Counted from the first letter of the stretch, positions 1 to 7,493 are shown. The stretch: DNA of 11,618 bases from Candidatus Omnitrophota bacterium (GCA_018901615.1 JAHIEN010000112.1:1-11618); one strand, 5' to 3'. A program made the numbers and translations. The notes: generated from the sequence alone by a model not told the origin.

Positions 1-216
1 AAGGGTTTTATAACCTTCGGCAGCGGCAAAAAAGATAAAAAAGCAAGGGGGACTCTGACAAGAGAACTGCTGGTATTTAAAATCCCGCAAGACAAAGTGA
101 TCAAGGGCAAAAAATACAGGCTCTGGATACAGATAATGAGCATGCAAGAAGGCGGGGACTACAAGACCTATAAATTTGACCTGAAGAATTTCGCGGAACT
201 GGTTTCTAAACCATAA
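1..216 (+). CDS. C-terminal fragment of an unrecognised protein
   Basis: Frame 1 is open from the first base to a TAA at 214-216, giving 71 residues of a gene whose start lies outside the window. The fragment is basic and rich in lysine, ends in NFAELVSKP, and contains the stretch KYRLWIQIMSMQEGGDYKTY. There is no membrane segment or metal-binding motif. The stop lies four bases before the ATG of the sugar kinase at 221, so the two are probably cotranscribed. I do not recognise the family and assign no function. The open frame and close packing make it likely to be real. Confidence 0.6.
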   Translation, partial: KGFITFGSGKKDKKARGTLTRELLVFKIPQDKVIKGKKYRLWIQIMSMQEGGDYKTYKFDLKNFAELVSKP

Positions 217-220
217 AAAG

Positions 221-1165
221 ATGCCCGGTAAGAGCATAGATGTCTTATTTTTAGGCGGCACTTCCATAGACCTGATTCAAAATGGGCGTCGTGCCGGAAA
301 ATTTTCTGCCTCAGTGGGCGGCTCTATAACCAATTCCGCTGTTATCTCCGCGAAATTAGGCCTTAAAACCGCTATGTTAAGCAGGATCGGCAAAGACCCT
401 CTGGGTGACTTTGCGCTCCAGACTTTAAGGTCATGTCAAGTCAATATAAGCGGTATCATACAAGACCCTGACATCCGGACGCCCCTGGCAATAGCAAACA
501 TAGACAGGACAGGCAACTCGGCTTACACCTTTTATAAAAACCCTGCCAGATCATCGATCGTTCCGCTAAAGACGGTCCCAAAGAGCCTTTTGAATACTTG
601 TAAATTCCTGCATTTTGGCTCAAGTTTTTCCTATCAAAAAGAAACCTTCATGGAGACCTTGAAATACATAAGACACCTTAAAAAAAGGGGCGTGTTCATG
701 TCCTATGACCCTAATCTCAGGCCATATGCCATAAAGGACAAAAAGGGAACAAAAAAACGAGTCTTAAGACTCTTGAAACAGGTGGATCTGGCGAAACTGA
801 GCCTTCTGGACCTGAAGTTTTTGACAGGCCAGAAAAACCCTGAAAAAGGCCTGAAAAAACTGAAAACACAATTTAAATGTGAAATTATTTTAACTCTAGG
901 CTCAAAAGGCGCAATGCACATGTCATTGCGAGTCCCGGCCTTTAAAGTCAAAGTAGCCGACACAATAGGCGCCGGAGACGCGTTTACAGCCGGTATCCTT
1001 TATAAAATAGCCCGGATAGGGAAGATGCGGGTATTCAGCGATATAAAACCCCATCTGATCTTTGCCTCAGCCATATCAGCCATAATCTGTACCAGACCAG
1101 GCGCGAATAAAGCGTTAAAAGGCCCGGGACAAGTCCGTTCATTCCTAGCCAAACACGCAGATTGA
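221..1165 (+). CDS. PfkB-family carbohydrate kinase (ribokinase/fructokinase-like)
   Basis: This 314-residue protein is a cytoplasmic kinase expected to transfer phosphate from ATP to a sugar or nucleoside hydroxyl. The N-terminal sugar-binding signature GGSITNSA is at residues 33-40. SYDPNLRP is at 161-168. The diagnostic second PfkB signature DTIGAGDAFTAG is at 247-258, with D253 as the likely catalytic base and GAGD forming the anion hole. Length is normal for the family. The start is the ATG five bases after the upstream stop. There is no good Shine-Dalgarno before it (only AAAAG), so translation may be coupled to the upstream gene. The substrate cannot be told from sequence: fructokinase, 2-keto-3-deoxygluconate kinase and adenosine kinase-like members share these motifs. 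The family call is firm and the substrate unknown. Confidence 0.9.
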   Translation: MPGKSIDVLFLGGTSIDLIQNGRRAGKFSASVGGSITNSAVISAKLGLKTAMLSRIGKDPLGDFALQTLRSCQVNISGIIQDPDIRTPLAIANIDRTGNSAYTFYKNPARSSIVPLKTVPKSLLNTCKFLHFGSSFSYQKETFMETLKYIRHLKKRGVFMSYDPNLRPYAIKDKKGTKKRVLRLLKQVDLAKLSLLDLKFLTGQKNPEKGLKKLKTQFKCEIILTLGSKGAMHMSLRVPAFKVKVADTIGAGDAFTAGILYKIARIGKMRVFSDIKPHLIFASAISAIICTRPGANKALKGPGQVRSFLAKHAD

Positions 1166-1190
1166 CTTAGCTTCATTTAAAAGCTACTAT
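1162..1190 (+). promoter_or_regulatory. Probable sigma-70 promoter before the membrane-protein gene
   Basis: TTGACT (1162-1167) and TACTAT (1185-1190) are separated by 17 bases, and the -35 overlaps the stop codon of the sugar kinase. The spacer contains a perfect 6-bp inverted repeat, TAGCTT (1168-1173) and AAGCTA (1181-1186) with a 7-base loop. This could be an operator or a weak hairpin. The promoter would serve the gene at 1215 and perhaps those after it. Confidence 0.45.
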
Positions 1191-1214
1191 ATATAAAACC
1201 AATAGGAGGCTCTC

Positions 1215-1577
1215 ATGAAACCATTTTTATTGTTCATGTCGTTCTTCTGGATATTCGTAGGAACCGCGTTTATCCTGTCCCCCCTGAAACTCAAAAAACT
1301 CTATACCCATCTAATAAAGCCCGCAAAAGCCCTGTTTATCATGCCCCTGTTATTCGGCCTGATATTCCTCTGGGCGTCCCCGGCATCAAACCTTGAGGGT
1401 CTTATAAAAGTATTAGGCATCATAGCCCTGACTAAAGGTATATTCCTGCTCGTATGCCCCATCAATGTGATAAGATCCACATTCAACTGGTGGCTAAGCC
1501 TGCCCAATGGATTTTATCGCTTGCTAGGAGTTTTTGCAATACTCTTAGGAGTAGTGGTTGGCTGGAGCGTTTTATAG
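1215..1577 (+). CDS. Small four-span integral membrane protein, function unknown
   Basis: The 120-residue protein is almost wholly hydrophobic. Four likely membrane segments lie at about residues 3-23, 40-57, 62-82 and 99-119. Short charged or polar links include KLKKLYTHLIKPAK and CPINVIRSTFNWW. The ATG at 1215 follows a strong AGGAGG (1204-1209). No catalytic or transport motif is visible and I do not recognise a named family. Its neighbours are a lipoprotein and an FxsA-like protein, so a role in the inner membrane is likely but unspecified. The stop at 1577 is 15 bases before the lipoprotein ATG, so the two are probably one transcript. Confidence 0.75.
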   Translation: MKPFLLFMSFFWIFVGTAFILSPLKLKKLYTHLIKPAKALFIMPLLFGLIFLWASPASNLEGLIKVLGIIALTKGIFLLVCPINVIRSTFNWWLSLPNGFYRLLGVFAILLGVVVGWSVL

Positions 1578-1592
1578 CTACGAGGAGGGGCG

Positions 1593-1736
1593 ATGAAAAA
1601 AATATTTACACTAATAATATTAATTTCAATCCTTTGTCTTTCTGGCTGTAGCACTATCCATGTAGGAGGCAGTGGAAGGGTTGGAGATGTGAGCGGTTCT
1701 GGAGAAGTAAGTATTCCAATACCTGATAGAGATTAG
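1593..1736 (+). CDS. 47-residue lipoprotein with a glycine/serine-rich mature part
   Basis: ATG at 1593 follows GAGGAGGGG (1582-1590), and the frame ends with TAG at 1734-1736. The first residues (MKKIFTLIILISILCLSGC) are a classic type II signal peptide with lipobox LSGC, so Cys19 would be lipidated. The mature part is only about 29 residues and contains a small repeat: GGSGRVGDV followed by SGSGEVSIPIP. No Asp follows the Cys at position +2 (it is Ser), so in a diderm it would be expected to go to the outer membrane. Function is unknown. The strong ribosome site, complete lipobox and tight spacing make it a real gene despite its size. Confidence 0.75.
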   Translation: MKKIFTLIILISILCLSGCSTIHVGGSGRVGDVSGSGEVSIPIPDRD

Positions 1737-1743
1737 GCCAATT

Positions 1744-2148
1744 ATGTTAGGATATTTGATTTTACTCTTTACCGTAGTCCCACTTATAGAGCTGGCTCTT
1801 TTAATAAAGATTGGTCAGTATATAGGGGCAGGTAATACAATTGCCATTGTTATCCTTACGGGCATAACTGGCGCATATTTAGCAAAGATGCAGGGACTTA
1901 TTACCCTGCGCAGGATACAGGAGGATGTAAATCAGGGCATAATGCCGACTGATAAATTATTTGATGGCGTTTTAATTTTATGCAGCGGCATACTGCTTTT
2001 AACCCCGGGCTTATTAACTGATACGGCAGGTTTTGTAGGGTTGATTCCATTGACGCGAAATTTGTTTAAGCGATGGCTTAAGAGCAAGATAGAACATATA
2101 ATCAATCAGGGAAAGGTCATCACGATTACTTCATTTAAATCAATGTAA
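1744..2148 (+). CDS. fxsA: FxsA-like membrane protein
   Basis: This 134-residue inner-membrane protein belongs to the FxsA/YtzA family, whose E. coli member suppresses F-exclusion of phage T7 when overproduced. Its normal role is unclear. The N-terminal block has PLIELALLIKIGQYIG at about 13-28 and TGITGAYLAKMQG at about 39-51. A second hydrophobic block follows, with DGVLILCSGILLLTPGLLTD at about 74-93 and GLIPLTR after it. These are the conserved blocks of the family. The C-terminal tail is basic and cytoplasmic. It starts seven bases after the lipoprotein stop with no strong ribosome site, suggesting coupling. Length is close to the family norm. The family assignment is firm and the physiological role is not known. 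Confidence 0.85.
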   Translation: MLGYLILLFTVVPLIELALLIKIGQYIGAGNTIAIVILTGITGAYLAKMQGLITLRRIQEDVNQGIMPTDKLFDGVLILCSGILLLTPGLLTDTAGFVGLIPLTRNLFKRWLKSKIEHIINQGKVITITSFKSM

Positions 2149-2175
2149 TGGTATTGTCACGCAGGGAGGCGGGAT

Positions 2176-2643
2176 ATGAGCAAGGCGATCGTTGTATATT
2201 ATTCACAGAGCGGGAATACTGAAAAGATGGCTCAGGCTATTAGTGCGGCGCTCGAAAAAGAAGGTGTCGAAGCGGTTTTAAAGAAGGCTGAAGATACTGT
2301 GGCCGATGAGCTGCTCGGGTATGACGCCATCATCATGGGCTCGCCCACTTATTACGGTTCAATGGCGTGGCAGCTGAAAAAAGTAATCGACGAGAGCGTG
2401 AAGTTTCACGGCCGACTAAAGGGAAAAGTCGGCGGGGCATTTTCATCCGCGGCAAACATCGGCGGCGGAAATGAGACTACGATAGAAGACATTTTAAACG
2501 CCATGCTGATACACGGCATGATCATACAGGGAGAGCCTAAAGGCGACCACTACGGCCCGGTAGCTATAGGCGCTCCCGATAAACGAGCGCTGGACTGCTG
2601 CGCCCGTTCAGCAAAGAACATAGCCGCGCTCTTGGGAAGGTAA
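2176..2643 (+). CDS. Flavodoxin / WrbA-like FMN protein
   Basis: This 155-residue cytoplasmic protein has the flavodoxin fold. The phosphate-binding loop SQSGNTEKMA is at residues 10-19, right after the first beta strand (KAIVVYY). The isoalloxazine loops are GSPTYYGSM at 55-63 and SSAANIGGGNETT at 90-102. The last pattern resembles NAD(P)H:quinone oxidoreductases of the WrbA type as well as short-chain flavodoxins. It would carry electrons or reduce quinones using FMN. ATG at 2176 follows GGGAGG. It is the last gene of this row: an inverted-repeat element begins three bases after its TAA. Whether it is a true flavodoxin or an enzyme cannot be decided from sequence. Confidence 0.85.
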   Translation: MSKAIVVYYSQSGNTEKMAQAISAALEKEGVEAVLKKAEDTVADELLGYDAIIMGSPTYYGSMAWQLKKVIDESVKFHGRLKGKVGGAFSSAANIGGGNETTIEDILNAMLIHGMIIQGEPKGDHYGPVAIGAPDKRALDCCARSAKNIAALLGR

Positions 2644-2645
2644 CT

Positions 2646-2788
2646 GGGGACGTCTCACTGTGCTATAACATCCTTAGGGACAATGAGTTGCAGTTGTGAT
2701 GATTCCAGCGATTATATCTGTCTTGTTGGAATCATCACTCTTGTAACTATATAATTTATAGTGAGTTAGGTAACTGTGAGACGTCCCC
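2646..2788. repeat. 143-bp inverted-repeat element with nested hairpin
   Basis: The ends are a perfect 13-bp inverted repeat, GGGGACGTCTCAC (2646-2658) and GTGAGACGTCCCC (2776-2788). Nested inside is a perfect 12-bp inverted repeat, GTGATGATTCCA (2696-2707) and TGGAATCATCAC (2727-2738), with a 19-base loop. No open reading frame lies inside. GGGGACG-type termini recall non-autonomous elements linked to REP-associated tyrosine transposases. This is from memory and inference, because no transposase is present here. It starts three bases after a stop codon, so it might also act as a transcript-end structure, but no T-tract follows directly. Confidence 0.65.
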
Positions 2789-2861
2789 TATTTTCCTATT
2801 TTCCTACGGTCAAGTCTATCGGAAGTAATCTCTAAAATCCCCAGCTTTTTCGTTTTTATAA

Positions 2862-2890
2862 TTGCTTAACTCATTATTTGGTTGTAGAAT
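2862..2890 (+). promoter_or_regulatory. Probable promoter of the glycerol operon
   Basis: TTGCTT (2862-2867) and TAGAAT (2885-2890) are 17 bases apart, about 60 bases before the glpK start. The stretch from 2789 to 2861 is AT-rich with nothing recognisable. The leader from 2891 to 2951 contains CTGTACCGTTTGTGAGACGG, which is partly shared with two repeats elsewhere in the window. Confidence 0.4.
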
Positions 2891-2951
2891 AACTTCTGTA
2901 CCGTTTGTGAGACGGGTATAAAGTTGGGGCACTTTGATAGGAGGAGAGGGT

Positions 2952-4436
2952 ATGAAATATATTTTATCCATTGACCAGGGGACCACCGGGTCGAGGGCGA
3001 TCGTATATGATAAGAATGGAAAAAAGATAGCGAGTTCCTATGAGGAATTCAGGCAGTACTTCCCGAAGCCGGGATGGGTGGAGCATGAGCCAGAGGAGAT
3101 ATGGCAGAGTGTGGACCATTCCATACAAAAGGTCCTCAGGAAATTGCCAAAGGATTCGATCGCGGCAATCGGCATAACAAACCAGCGCGAGACCACTGTT
3201 ATATGGGATAGATATACAGGCAGGCCTGTTTACAGGGCTATTGTGTGGCAGTGTAGACGAACTGCCGAGCGCTGTAATGAATTGAAGAAACAAAAAGGCG
3301 CAATCGAGTTTTTTAGAGCCAGGACCGGCCTGCCGATCGACGCGTATTTTTCAGCCACAAAGATAGAATGGATACTGAAAAATGTTCCCGGAGCCATGAC
3401 CATGGCCGGAAAAGGACATCTTTTATTCGGTACTACTGACTCATGGATCCTCTGGAAGCTCACAGGCGGAAAAACCCACGCCACTGATTACACCAATGCC
3501 TCGCGCGCCATGCTCTTTAATATTGATAAATTAAAATGGGACAGCCGGATTTTAAAAACATTAGGCATTCCTGAAAACATGCTCCCTGAGGTGAAGCCGT
3601 CGTCAGGGATCTTCGGTAAAAGTGTCAGGATAGGCCGGCTCCAGGCAGGCATCCCTATATCAGGCATCGCAGGCGATCAGCAGGCGGCATTGTTCGGCCA
3701 GACATGTTTTGAAAAAGGCACTGTAAAGAATACGTACGGCACAGGGAGTTTCATACTTTTAAATACAGGGAAAGCGCGGCCTGTGTCAAAACACGGCCTT
3801 ATAGTCACTCTTGGATGCGGGCCAAGGGGCGAAGCAGTGTATGTCCTGGAAGGAGCGATATTTATTACAGGAGCGGCAATACACTGGATAAGGGACGCCC
3901 TTAAGCTATTAAGCTGCGGATGTGAGTCAGAGAAAATGGCAAGATCTGTGAAGGATAACGCAGGCGTGTATTTTGTGCCGGCCCTTGTGGGCCTGGGAGC
4001 GCCTTACTGGGACCAGGACGCGCGCGGCGCCATATTCGGGCTCACGCGCGGGACAAAGGGCGAGCATATTGTAAGGGCCGCGCTTGAGGCAATGTGCTAT
4101 CAGACGAAAGACGTGCTCCTTGCGATGGAAAAAGACGCCAGGGTAAAGATAAAGGCGCTGAAGGTGGACGGCGGAGCAGCCATAAATGATTTCCTGTGTG
4201 AGTTCCAGGCAGATATCCTGGGTATAGACGTAATAAGACCCAGGATAACAGAGATGACCTCGCTTGGCGCAGCGTATCTCGCGGGCCTCGCAATAGGCTA
4301 CTGGAAAAACGCCGGCGAGATCAAAAGATGCTGGAAAAAAGACAAGGTGTTTAAGCCTAAGATGAAAACAAAGGATTCAGACCGGCTTTACCAGGGTTGG
4401 CTCGATGCTGTTAAAAGGACCATTACCAGGGCATGA
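2952..4436 (+). CDS. glpK: Glycerol kinase
   Basis: A 494-residue FGGY-family kinase that converts glycerol and ATP to sn-glycerol-3-phosphate in the cytoplasm. The phosphate-binding signature DQGTTGSRA is at residues 8-16. ITNQRET is at 75-81, a region that contacts glycerol in E. coli GlpK. DAYFSATK is at 130-137. GDQQAALFGQ is at 241-250, with D241 as the probable catalytic base. NTYGTGSF is at 260-267, and GAAYLAG lies near the C-terminus. Length matches GlpK (about 500). A TTG at 2934 would add six residues, but the GGAGG at 2940-2944 fits the ATG at 2952. The stop overlaps the next gene as ATGA, showing an operon with glpA. No glycerol facilitator gene is visible in the window. Confidence 0.95.
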   Translation: MKYILSIDQGTTGSRAIVYDKNGKKIASSYEEFRQYFPKPGWVEHEPEEIWQSVDHSIQKVLRKLPKDSIAAIGITNQRETTVIWDRYTGRPVYRAIVWQCRRTAERCNELKKQKGAIEFFRARTGLPIDAYFSATKIEWILKNVPGAMTMAGKGHLLFGTTDSWILWKLTGGKTHATDYTNASRAMLFNIDKLKWDSRILKTLGIPENMLPEVKPSSGIFGKSVRIGRLQAGIPISGIAGDQQAALFGQTCFEKGTVKNTYGTGSFILLNTGKARPVSKHGLIVTLGCGPRGEAVYVLEGAIFITGAAIHWIRDALKLLSCGCESEKMARSVKDNAGVYFVPALVGLGAPYWDQDARGAIFGLTRGTKGEHIVRAALEAMCYQTKDVLLAMEKDARVKIKALKVDGGAAINDFLCEFQADILGIDVIRPRITEMTSLGAAYLAGLAIGYWKNAGEIKRCWKKDKVFKPKMKTKDSDRLYQGWLDAVKRTITRA

Positions 4437-5863
4437 AGATATATGACATAATAATAATAGGCGCTGGGGTGGTGGGCGCGTCTATTAGCCGTGAACTTTC
4501 GCGCTATAAGCTCGACATCGCGCTATTAGAAAAAGAAATAGAACTTGCCTTTGGCGTTTCCAAATCCAATAGCGGCATCATACATCCTGGCACGCAGAAT
4601 CCTCCCGGCTCATTAAAAGGAAAACTCTGCGTCCAGGGCAATATCCTCACCAGGCAGATCTCCAGGGAATTAGGCGTTGACTTTAAGGAGGTGGGCGAGC
4701 TCATAGTGGCCTTTACCGAAGAGGAAAAGCTGCGCCTGCGCGAGCTTAAAAAAGAGGCGGAATCGCTGGGCGTGCCCAGGCTGGAAATAGTCGACAGCGC
4801 GTGGCTAGGGAAAAACGAGCCGAATTTAAGCAAAGAAGCGCTCGCCGCGCTTTACGCGCCCACAGCAGGTATTATAAGCCCTTACAGGCTCGTGTATGAC
4901 TTAAGCGAAAACGCCGCAAGAAACGGGGCTGAATTTTTTACAGAGACAGAGGCGACCGCCATTGAGAAAAAAGAATATTTTGAGATATCCACGTCAAAGG
5001 GGGTATTCAGGTCGAGGTTTCTTATAAACGCGGCAGGGCTATTCGCGGATGATATCTCAAGGATGCTCGGCATAGATGATTTTAAAATAACTCCGAGAAA
5101 GGGCCAGGAATTTCTCCTGGACAAGAAAAAAGAACATCTTACTAACCGCCTTATTTTCCCGCTTCCCACAAAGACATCTAAAGGAGTGCTTGTAATAAAA
5201 ACAGCTGACGGAAATCCCATGATAGGGCCTACAGCAGAGGATATCGAGGATAAAGATGATCTATCCACCACAGACGAGGGCCTTAAAAATGTCCTTACCC
5301 GGGCCAGGAAAATGATACCCTTGATCGACGGATCTGATATTATCGCGTATTTTGCGGGCTTAAGGCCTGCCTCAGGCAATGATTTTATTATAAGACACGA
5401 GGATAAAACGCCCGGCTTTATCAATGTCGCGGGCATCCAGTCGCCTGGACTTACAGCAGCTCCCGCAATAGCCCTCATGGTGTGTGACTTACTTAAAAAA
5501 AGCGGCCTTACATTGAAAAAGAAACTCATCTTCCGCAGCCACAGGAAAAAGACCATACATTTATTCACCGAGCCTCTTAAAAAAGCAAAGGCCCTTATTA
5601 AAAAAGACCCAGGATACGGGGATATTGTCTGCAGGTGCGAACAGGTCTCAGCAAAAGAAATAACCGATGCCATAGACCGGGGCGCAAAGACCATGGATGG
5701 CCTTAAATTCCGCACGCGGGCGCAGGCAGGAAGGTGCCATGGCAGTTTCTGTACCGCGCGCCTCATGAAAATACTTTCAGAAAAAACAGGCGTCCCATTA
5801 AAAGACATTACCAAAAGAGGCAAGGGCTCCAGAATAGTTTTAAAGGACAGAAGAGATGATTGA
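4433..5863 (+). CDS. glpA: GlpA-type glycerol-3-phosphate dehydrogenase with C-terminal [2Fe-2S] domain
   Basis: This 476-residue FAD enzyme is expected to oxidise glycerol-3-phosphate to dihydroxyacetone phosphate. An N-terminal FAD-binding Rossmann motif, IIGAGVVGASISREL, is at about residues 8-22. A DAO-type core follows, with INAAGLFAD at 198-206, PRKGQEFLLD at 221-230, and GLRPASGNDF at 309-318. The C-terminus holds a BFD-like [2Fe-2S] domain with C400, C402, C435 and C440 (CRC then CHGSFC). That domain is present in GlpA and absent from aerobic GlpD. It overlaps glpK by four bases and the next gene by eight, indicating coupled translation. L-2-hydroxyglutarate oxidase-like enzymes share the fold, but the glpK neighbour supports GlpA. 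Confidence 0.9.
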   Translation: MKIYDIIIIGAGVVGASISRELSRYKLDIALLEKEIELAFGVSKSNSGIIHPGTQNPPGSLKGKLCVQGNILTRQISRELGVDFKEVGELIVAFTEEEKLRLRELKKEAESLGVPRLEIVDSAWLGKNEPNLSKEALAALYAPTAGIISPYRLVYDLSENAARNGAEFFTETEATAIEKKEYFEISTSKGVFRSRFLINAAGLFADDISRMLGIDDFKITPRKGQEFLLDKKKEHLTNRLIFPLPTKTSKGVLVIKTADGNPMIGPTAEDIEDKDDLSTTDEGLKNVLTRARKMIPLIDGSDIIAYFAGLRPASGNDFIIRHEDKTPGFINVAGIQSPGLTAAPAIALMVCDLLKKSGLTLKKKLIFRSHRKKTIHLFTEPLKKAKALIKKDPGYGDIVCRCEQVSAKEITDAIDRGAKTMDGLKFRTRAQAGRCHGSFCTARLMKILSEKTGVPLKDITKRGKGSRIVLKDRRDD

Positions 5864-6842
5864 GCGCGAACTTGTGATAGTCGGGGCGGGACCAGGAGGT
5901 ATGGCAGCCGCGATATCCGCTTATGAAAATGGCGTGAGGGATATTCTCTTGCTCGAGCGCGACCAGTACCCTGGCGGTATTTTAAACCAGTGCATACACA
6001 CTGGCTTTGGCCTTGATTATTTCAAGGAAATCCTGACAGGGCCTGAATACGCTGAGAGGTTCATTAAAAAAATAAAGGCCATACCTGAGATAGAGCTCTC
6101 TCTTAGGAGTTTTGTGACGCTTCTTACAGGCGATAAACTGCTCACATATTTCAAGCCAGGCAGGATAGAGACAGTAAAGGCAAGGTGCCTGATAATGGCC
6201 ACAGGGTGCAGGGAAAAGACCAGGGAGATGGTGCACATCGGAGGCACGCGGCCTTCAGGAATATTTTCCGCTGGCCTCGCGCAGAAACTCATAAATATCG
6301 ATGGGCTTTTGCCTGGCGAAGAGATCGTTATAGTGGGTTCAGGCGATATAGGGCTGATAATGGCGAGGCGATTTACGTTAGAGGGCGCGAAGGTAAAGGC
6401 AGTCATTGAGATACAGGATAAGACAAGAGGCCTTTTAAGAAACGTTGTCCAGTGCGTGACAGATTTTGACATACCGCTTTATTTTAATCATAAGATCGTG
6501 AAGATATTCGGGAAGGACAGGGTTACCGGGGTAAGCGTCGCCAGGGTGGATAGCGATATGCGCGAGGTCACTGGCACAGGATTCAAAATAGATTGCGACA
6601 CTGTCCTTTTATCAGTAGGCCTTATACCTGAAAATGAACTCATAGAAATGGCAGGCGTCAGGATCGACAAGAAAACAAACTGTCCTGTGTCAGATGAAAC
6701 CAATAAGACCTCTGTCCCAGGATTATTTGTATGCGGCAATGCGTTTATGGTGTATGACCTGGCTGATTCTGTTTCAAAGGATAGCGAGGCGGCAGGCAGG
6801 CTCGCCGCGGAATACCTGAAGAAAATAGGGAGAGCTGGATGA
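5856..6842 (+). CDS. FAD/NAD(P)-dependent oxidoreductase of the glycerol operon (GlpB-position partner)
   Basis: A 328-residue pyridine nucleotide-disulfide oxidoreductase-family protein. The FAD motif VGAGPGGMAAA is at residues 9-19. LIMATGCREK, closing the FAD domain, is at 112-121. The NAD(P)-binding motif IVGSGDIGLIMA is at 159-170. The second FAD contact, GLFVCGNA, is at 289-296. No redox-active CxxC or CxxxxC pair is obvious. In the same place E. coli has GlpB, but this protein looks more like the NADH-linked FAD proteins that sit with GlpA in Thermotoga and clostridia. It probably passes electrons between GlpA and NAD(P) or another carrier. It overlaps both neighbours (eight and four bases). 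The partner role is inferred from position. Confidence 0.85.
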   Translation: MIERELVIVGAGPGGMAAAISAYENGVRDILLLERDQYPGGILNQCIHTGFGLDYFKEILTGPEYAERFIKKIKAIPEIELSLRSFVTLLTGDKLLTYFKPGRIETVKARCLIMATGCREKTREMVHIGGTRPSGIFSAGLAQKLINIDGLLPGEEIVIVGSGDIGLIMARRFTLEGAKVKAVIEIQDKTRGLLRNVVQCVTDFDIPLYFNHKIVKIFGKDRVTGVSVARVDSDMREVTGTGFKIDCDTVLLSVGLIPENELIEMAGVRIDKKTNCPVSDETNKTSVPGLFVCGNAFMVYDLADSVSKDSEAAGRLAAEYLKKIGRAG

Positions 6843-7207
6843 AGAAAAAGCTCATATGTATAGAATGCCCCAAGGGTTGCAGTCTGGACGTGGACATAGA
6901 AAACTGCCGCGTTGTAAAAGTCACGGGCGCCCAGTGCCCCAAAGGCGAAAAATACGCCATATCTGAGATAGAAGACCCCAAGAGGATCCTGACAGCAACC
7001 ATACTCACAAAGGGCTTTCCTTTAAAACTCCTTCCTGTAAGAACTGACCAGCCCATCCCAAAGGCCAGGATAGCAGATGCCATGAAGGCCATAAGAAAAC
7101 TCCGCGTTACCAAGCGCGTCAAGACAGGAGAGGTTATTGCAAGGGATTTTCTGGGGATCCCTGGTGTGAGCGTGCTTGCGACAAGAGATTTGGAAATGTT
7201 AAAGTAA
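6839..7207 (+). CDS. DUF1667 cysteine-rich protein of the glycerol operon
   Basis: A 122-residue protein beginning with a cysteine cluster: C7, C10 and C14 in CIECPKGC, plus C23 and C33 in AQCPKGEKYA. This is the DUF1667 pattern, and the cysteines probably bind a metal or iron-sulfur cluster. The rest contains EDPKRILTATI at about 45-55 and PVRTDQPIPKARI further on. These resemble segments of molybdopterin-type oxidoreductases and recur in DUF1667 proteins. The ATG overlaps the previous stop as ATGA. Members of this family regularly lie after GlpA and an FAD/NAD oxidoreductase, so an electron-transfer or assembly role in glycerol-3-phosphate oxidation is likely. It seems to take the place of the much larger GlpC. 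Biochemical role is not established. Confidence 0.85.
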   Translation: MKKKLICIECPKGCSLDVDIENCRVVKVTGAQCPKGEKYAISEIEDPKRILTATILTKGFPLKLLPVRTDQPIPKARIADAMKAIRKLRVTKRVKTGEVIARDFLGIPGVSVLATRDLEMLK

Positions 7208-7216
7208 CCGCATTTG

Positions 7217-7245
7217 TTGATAAGTTTACTGATTGGTGGTATAAT
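7217..7245 (+). promoter_or_regulatory. Strong sigma-70 promoter with extended -10
   Basis: TTGATA (7217-7222), a 17-base spacer and a perfect TATAAT (7240-7245) preceded by TGG (extended -10). It lies ten bases after the DUF1667 stop and 20 bases before the ATG at 7266, with AAAGGAGGG in between. It gives the small gene its own transcript. The block GTGGTATAAT recurs at 7939 and 9693. Confidence 0.75.
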
Positions 7246-7265
7246 AAACAAAAAGGAGGGAAGAC

Positions 7266-7493
7266 ATGGCAGAAGGTGAAAGCAGACATGACAAGTTTAA
7301 GAGGTTGGCGGCGCAGAGGGTGACGAACGCGTTAAAGAAAATAGAACTGATAGGGAATCTATCTTCTCCGGGTTATGAATATACCCAGGAAGAAGTGGAT
7401 AAGGTATTTTCAGCCCTTCAGCAGACCCTGGATAATACCAAAGCCAGATTCTCTAAAGCTAAAAAAGAAGAAACAGGAAAGTTCGAACTGTAG
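7266..7493 (+). CDS. Small conserved hypothetical protein, 75 residues
   Basis: A soluble, charged and mostly helical small protein. It starts MAEGESRHDKFKRLAAQRV, continues with an ALKKIELIGNLSS segment at about 26-38, and ends in a likely helix (TQEEVDKVFSALQQTLDNTKARF). The RHDKFKRLA...ALKKIxLIGNLS pattern recurs in small hypothetical proteins of many bacteria, but no function is known to me. It has no signal peptide or cysteines. ATG at 7266 follows AAAGGAGGG at a good distance, and a near-consensus promoter lies directly upstream, so it is probably well expressed by itself. A long hairpin begins 14 bases after the stop. Confidence 0.8.
   Translation: MAEGESRHDKFKRLAAQRVTNALKKIELIGNLSSPGYEYTQEEVDKVFSALQQTLDNTKARFSKAKKEETGKFEL

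Noticed and set aside
2934..2951. TTG start giving glpK six more residues
   Set aside because: The extra codons are made of the ribosome site itself (GGAGG); the ATG at 2952 has correct spacing.
4882..5823. 313-codon open frame on the minus strand inside glpA
   Set aside because: It lies wholly opposite a clear GlpA protein with all its motifs, has no recognisable domain, and is a shadow frame.
6745..7251. 168-codon minus-strand frame over the DUF1667 gene
   Set aside because: The plus-strand protein has the conserved cysteine motif and operon overlap; the minus frame has no family features and covers the promoter at 7217-7245.
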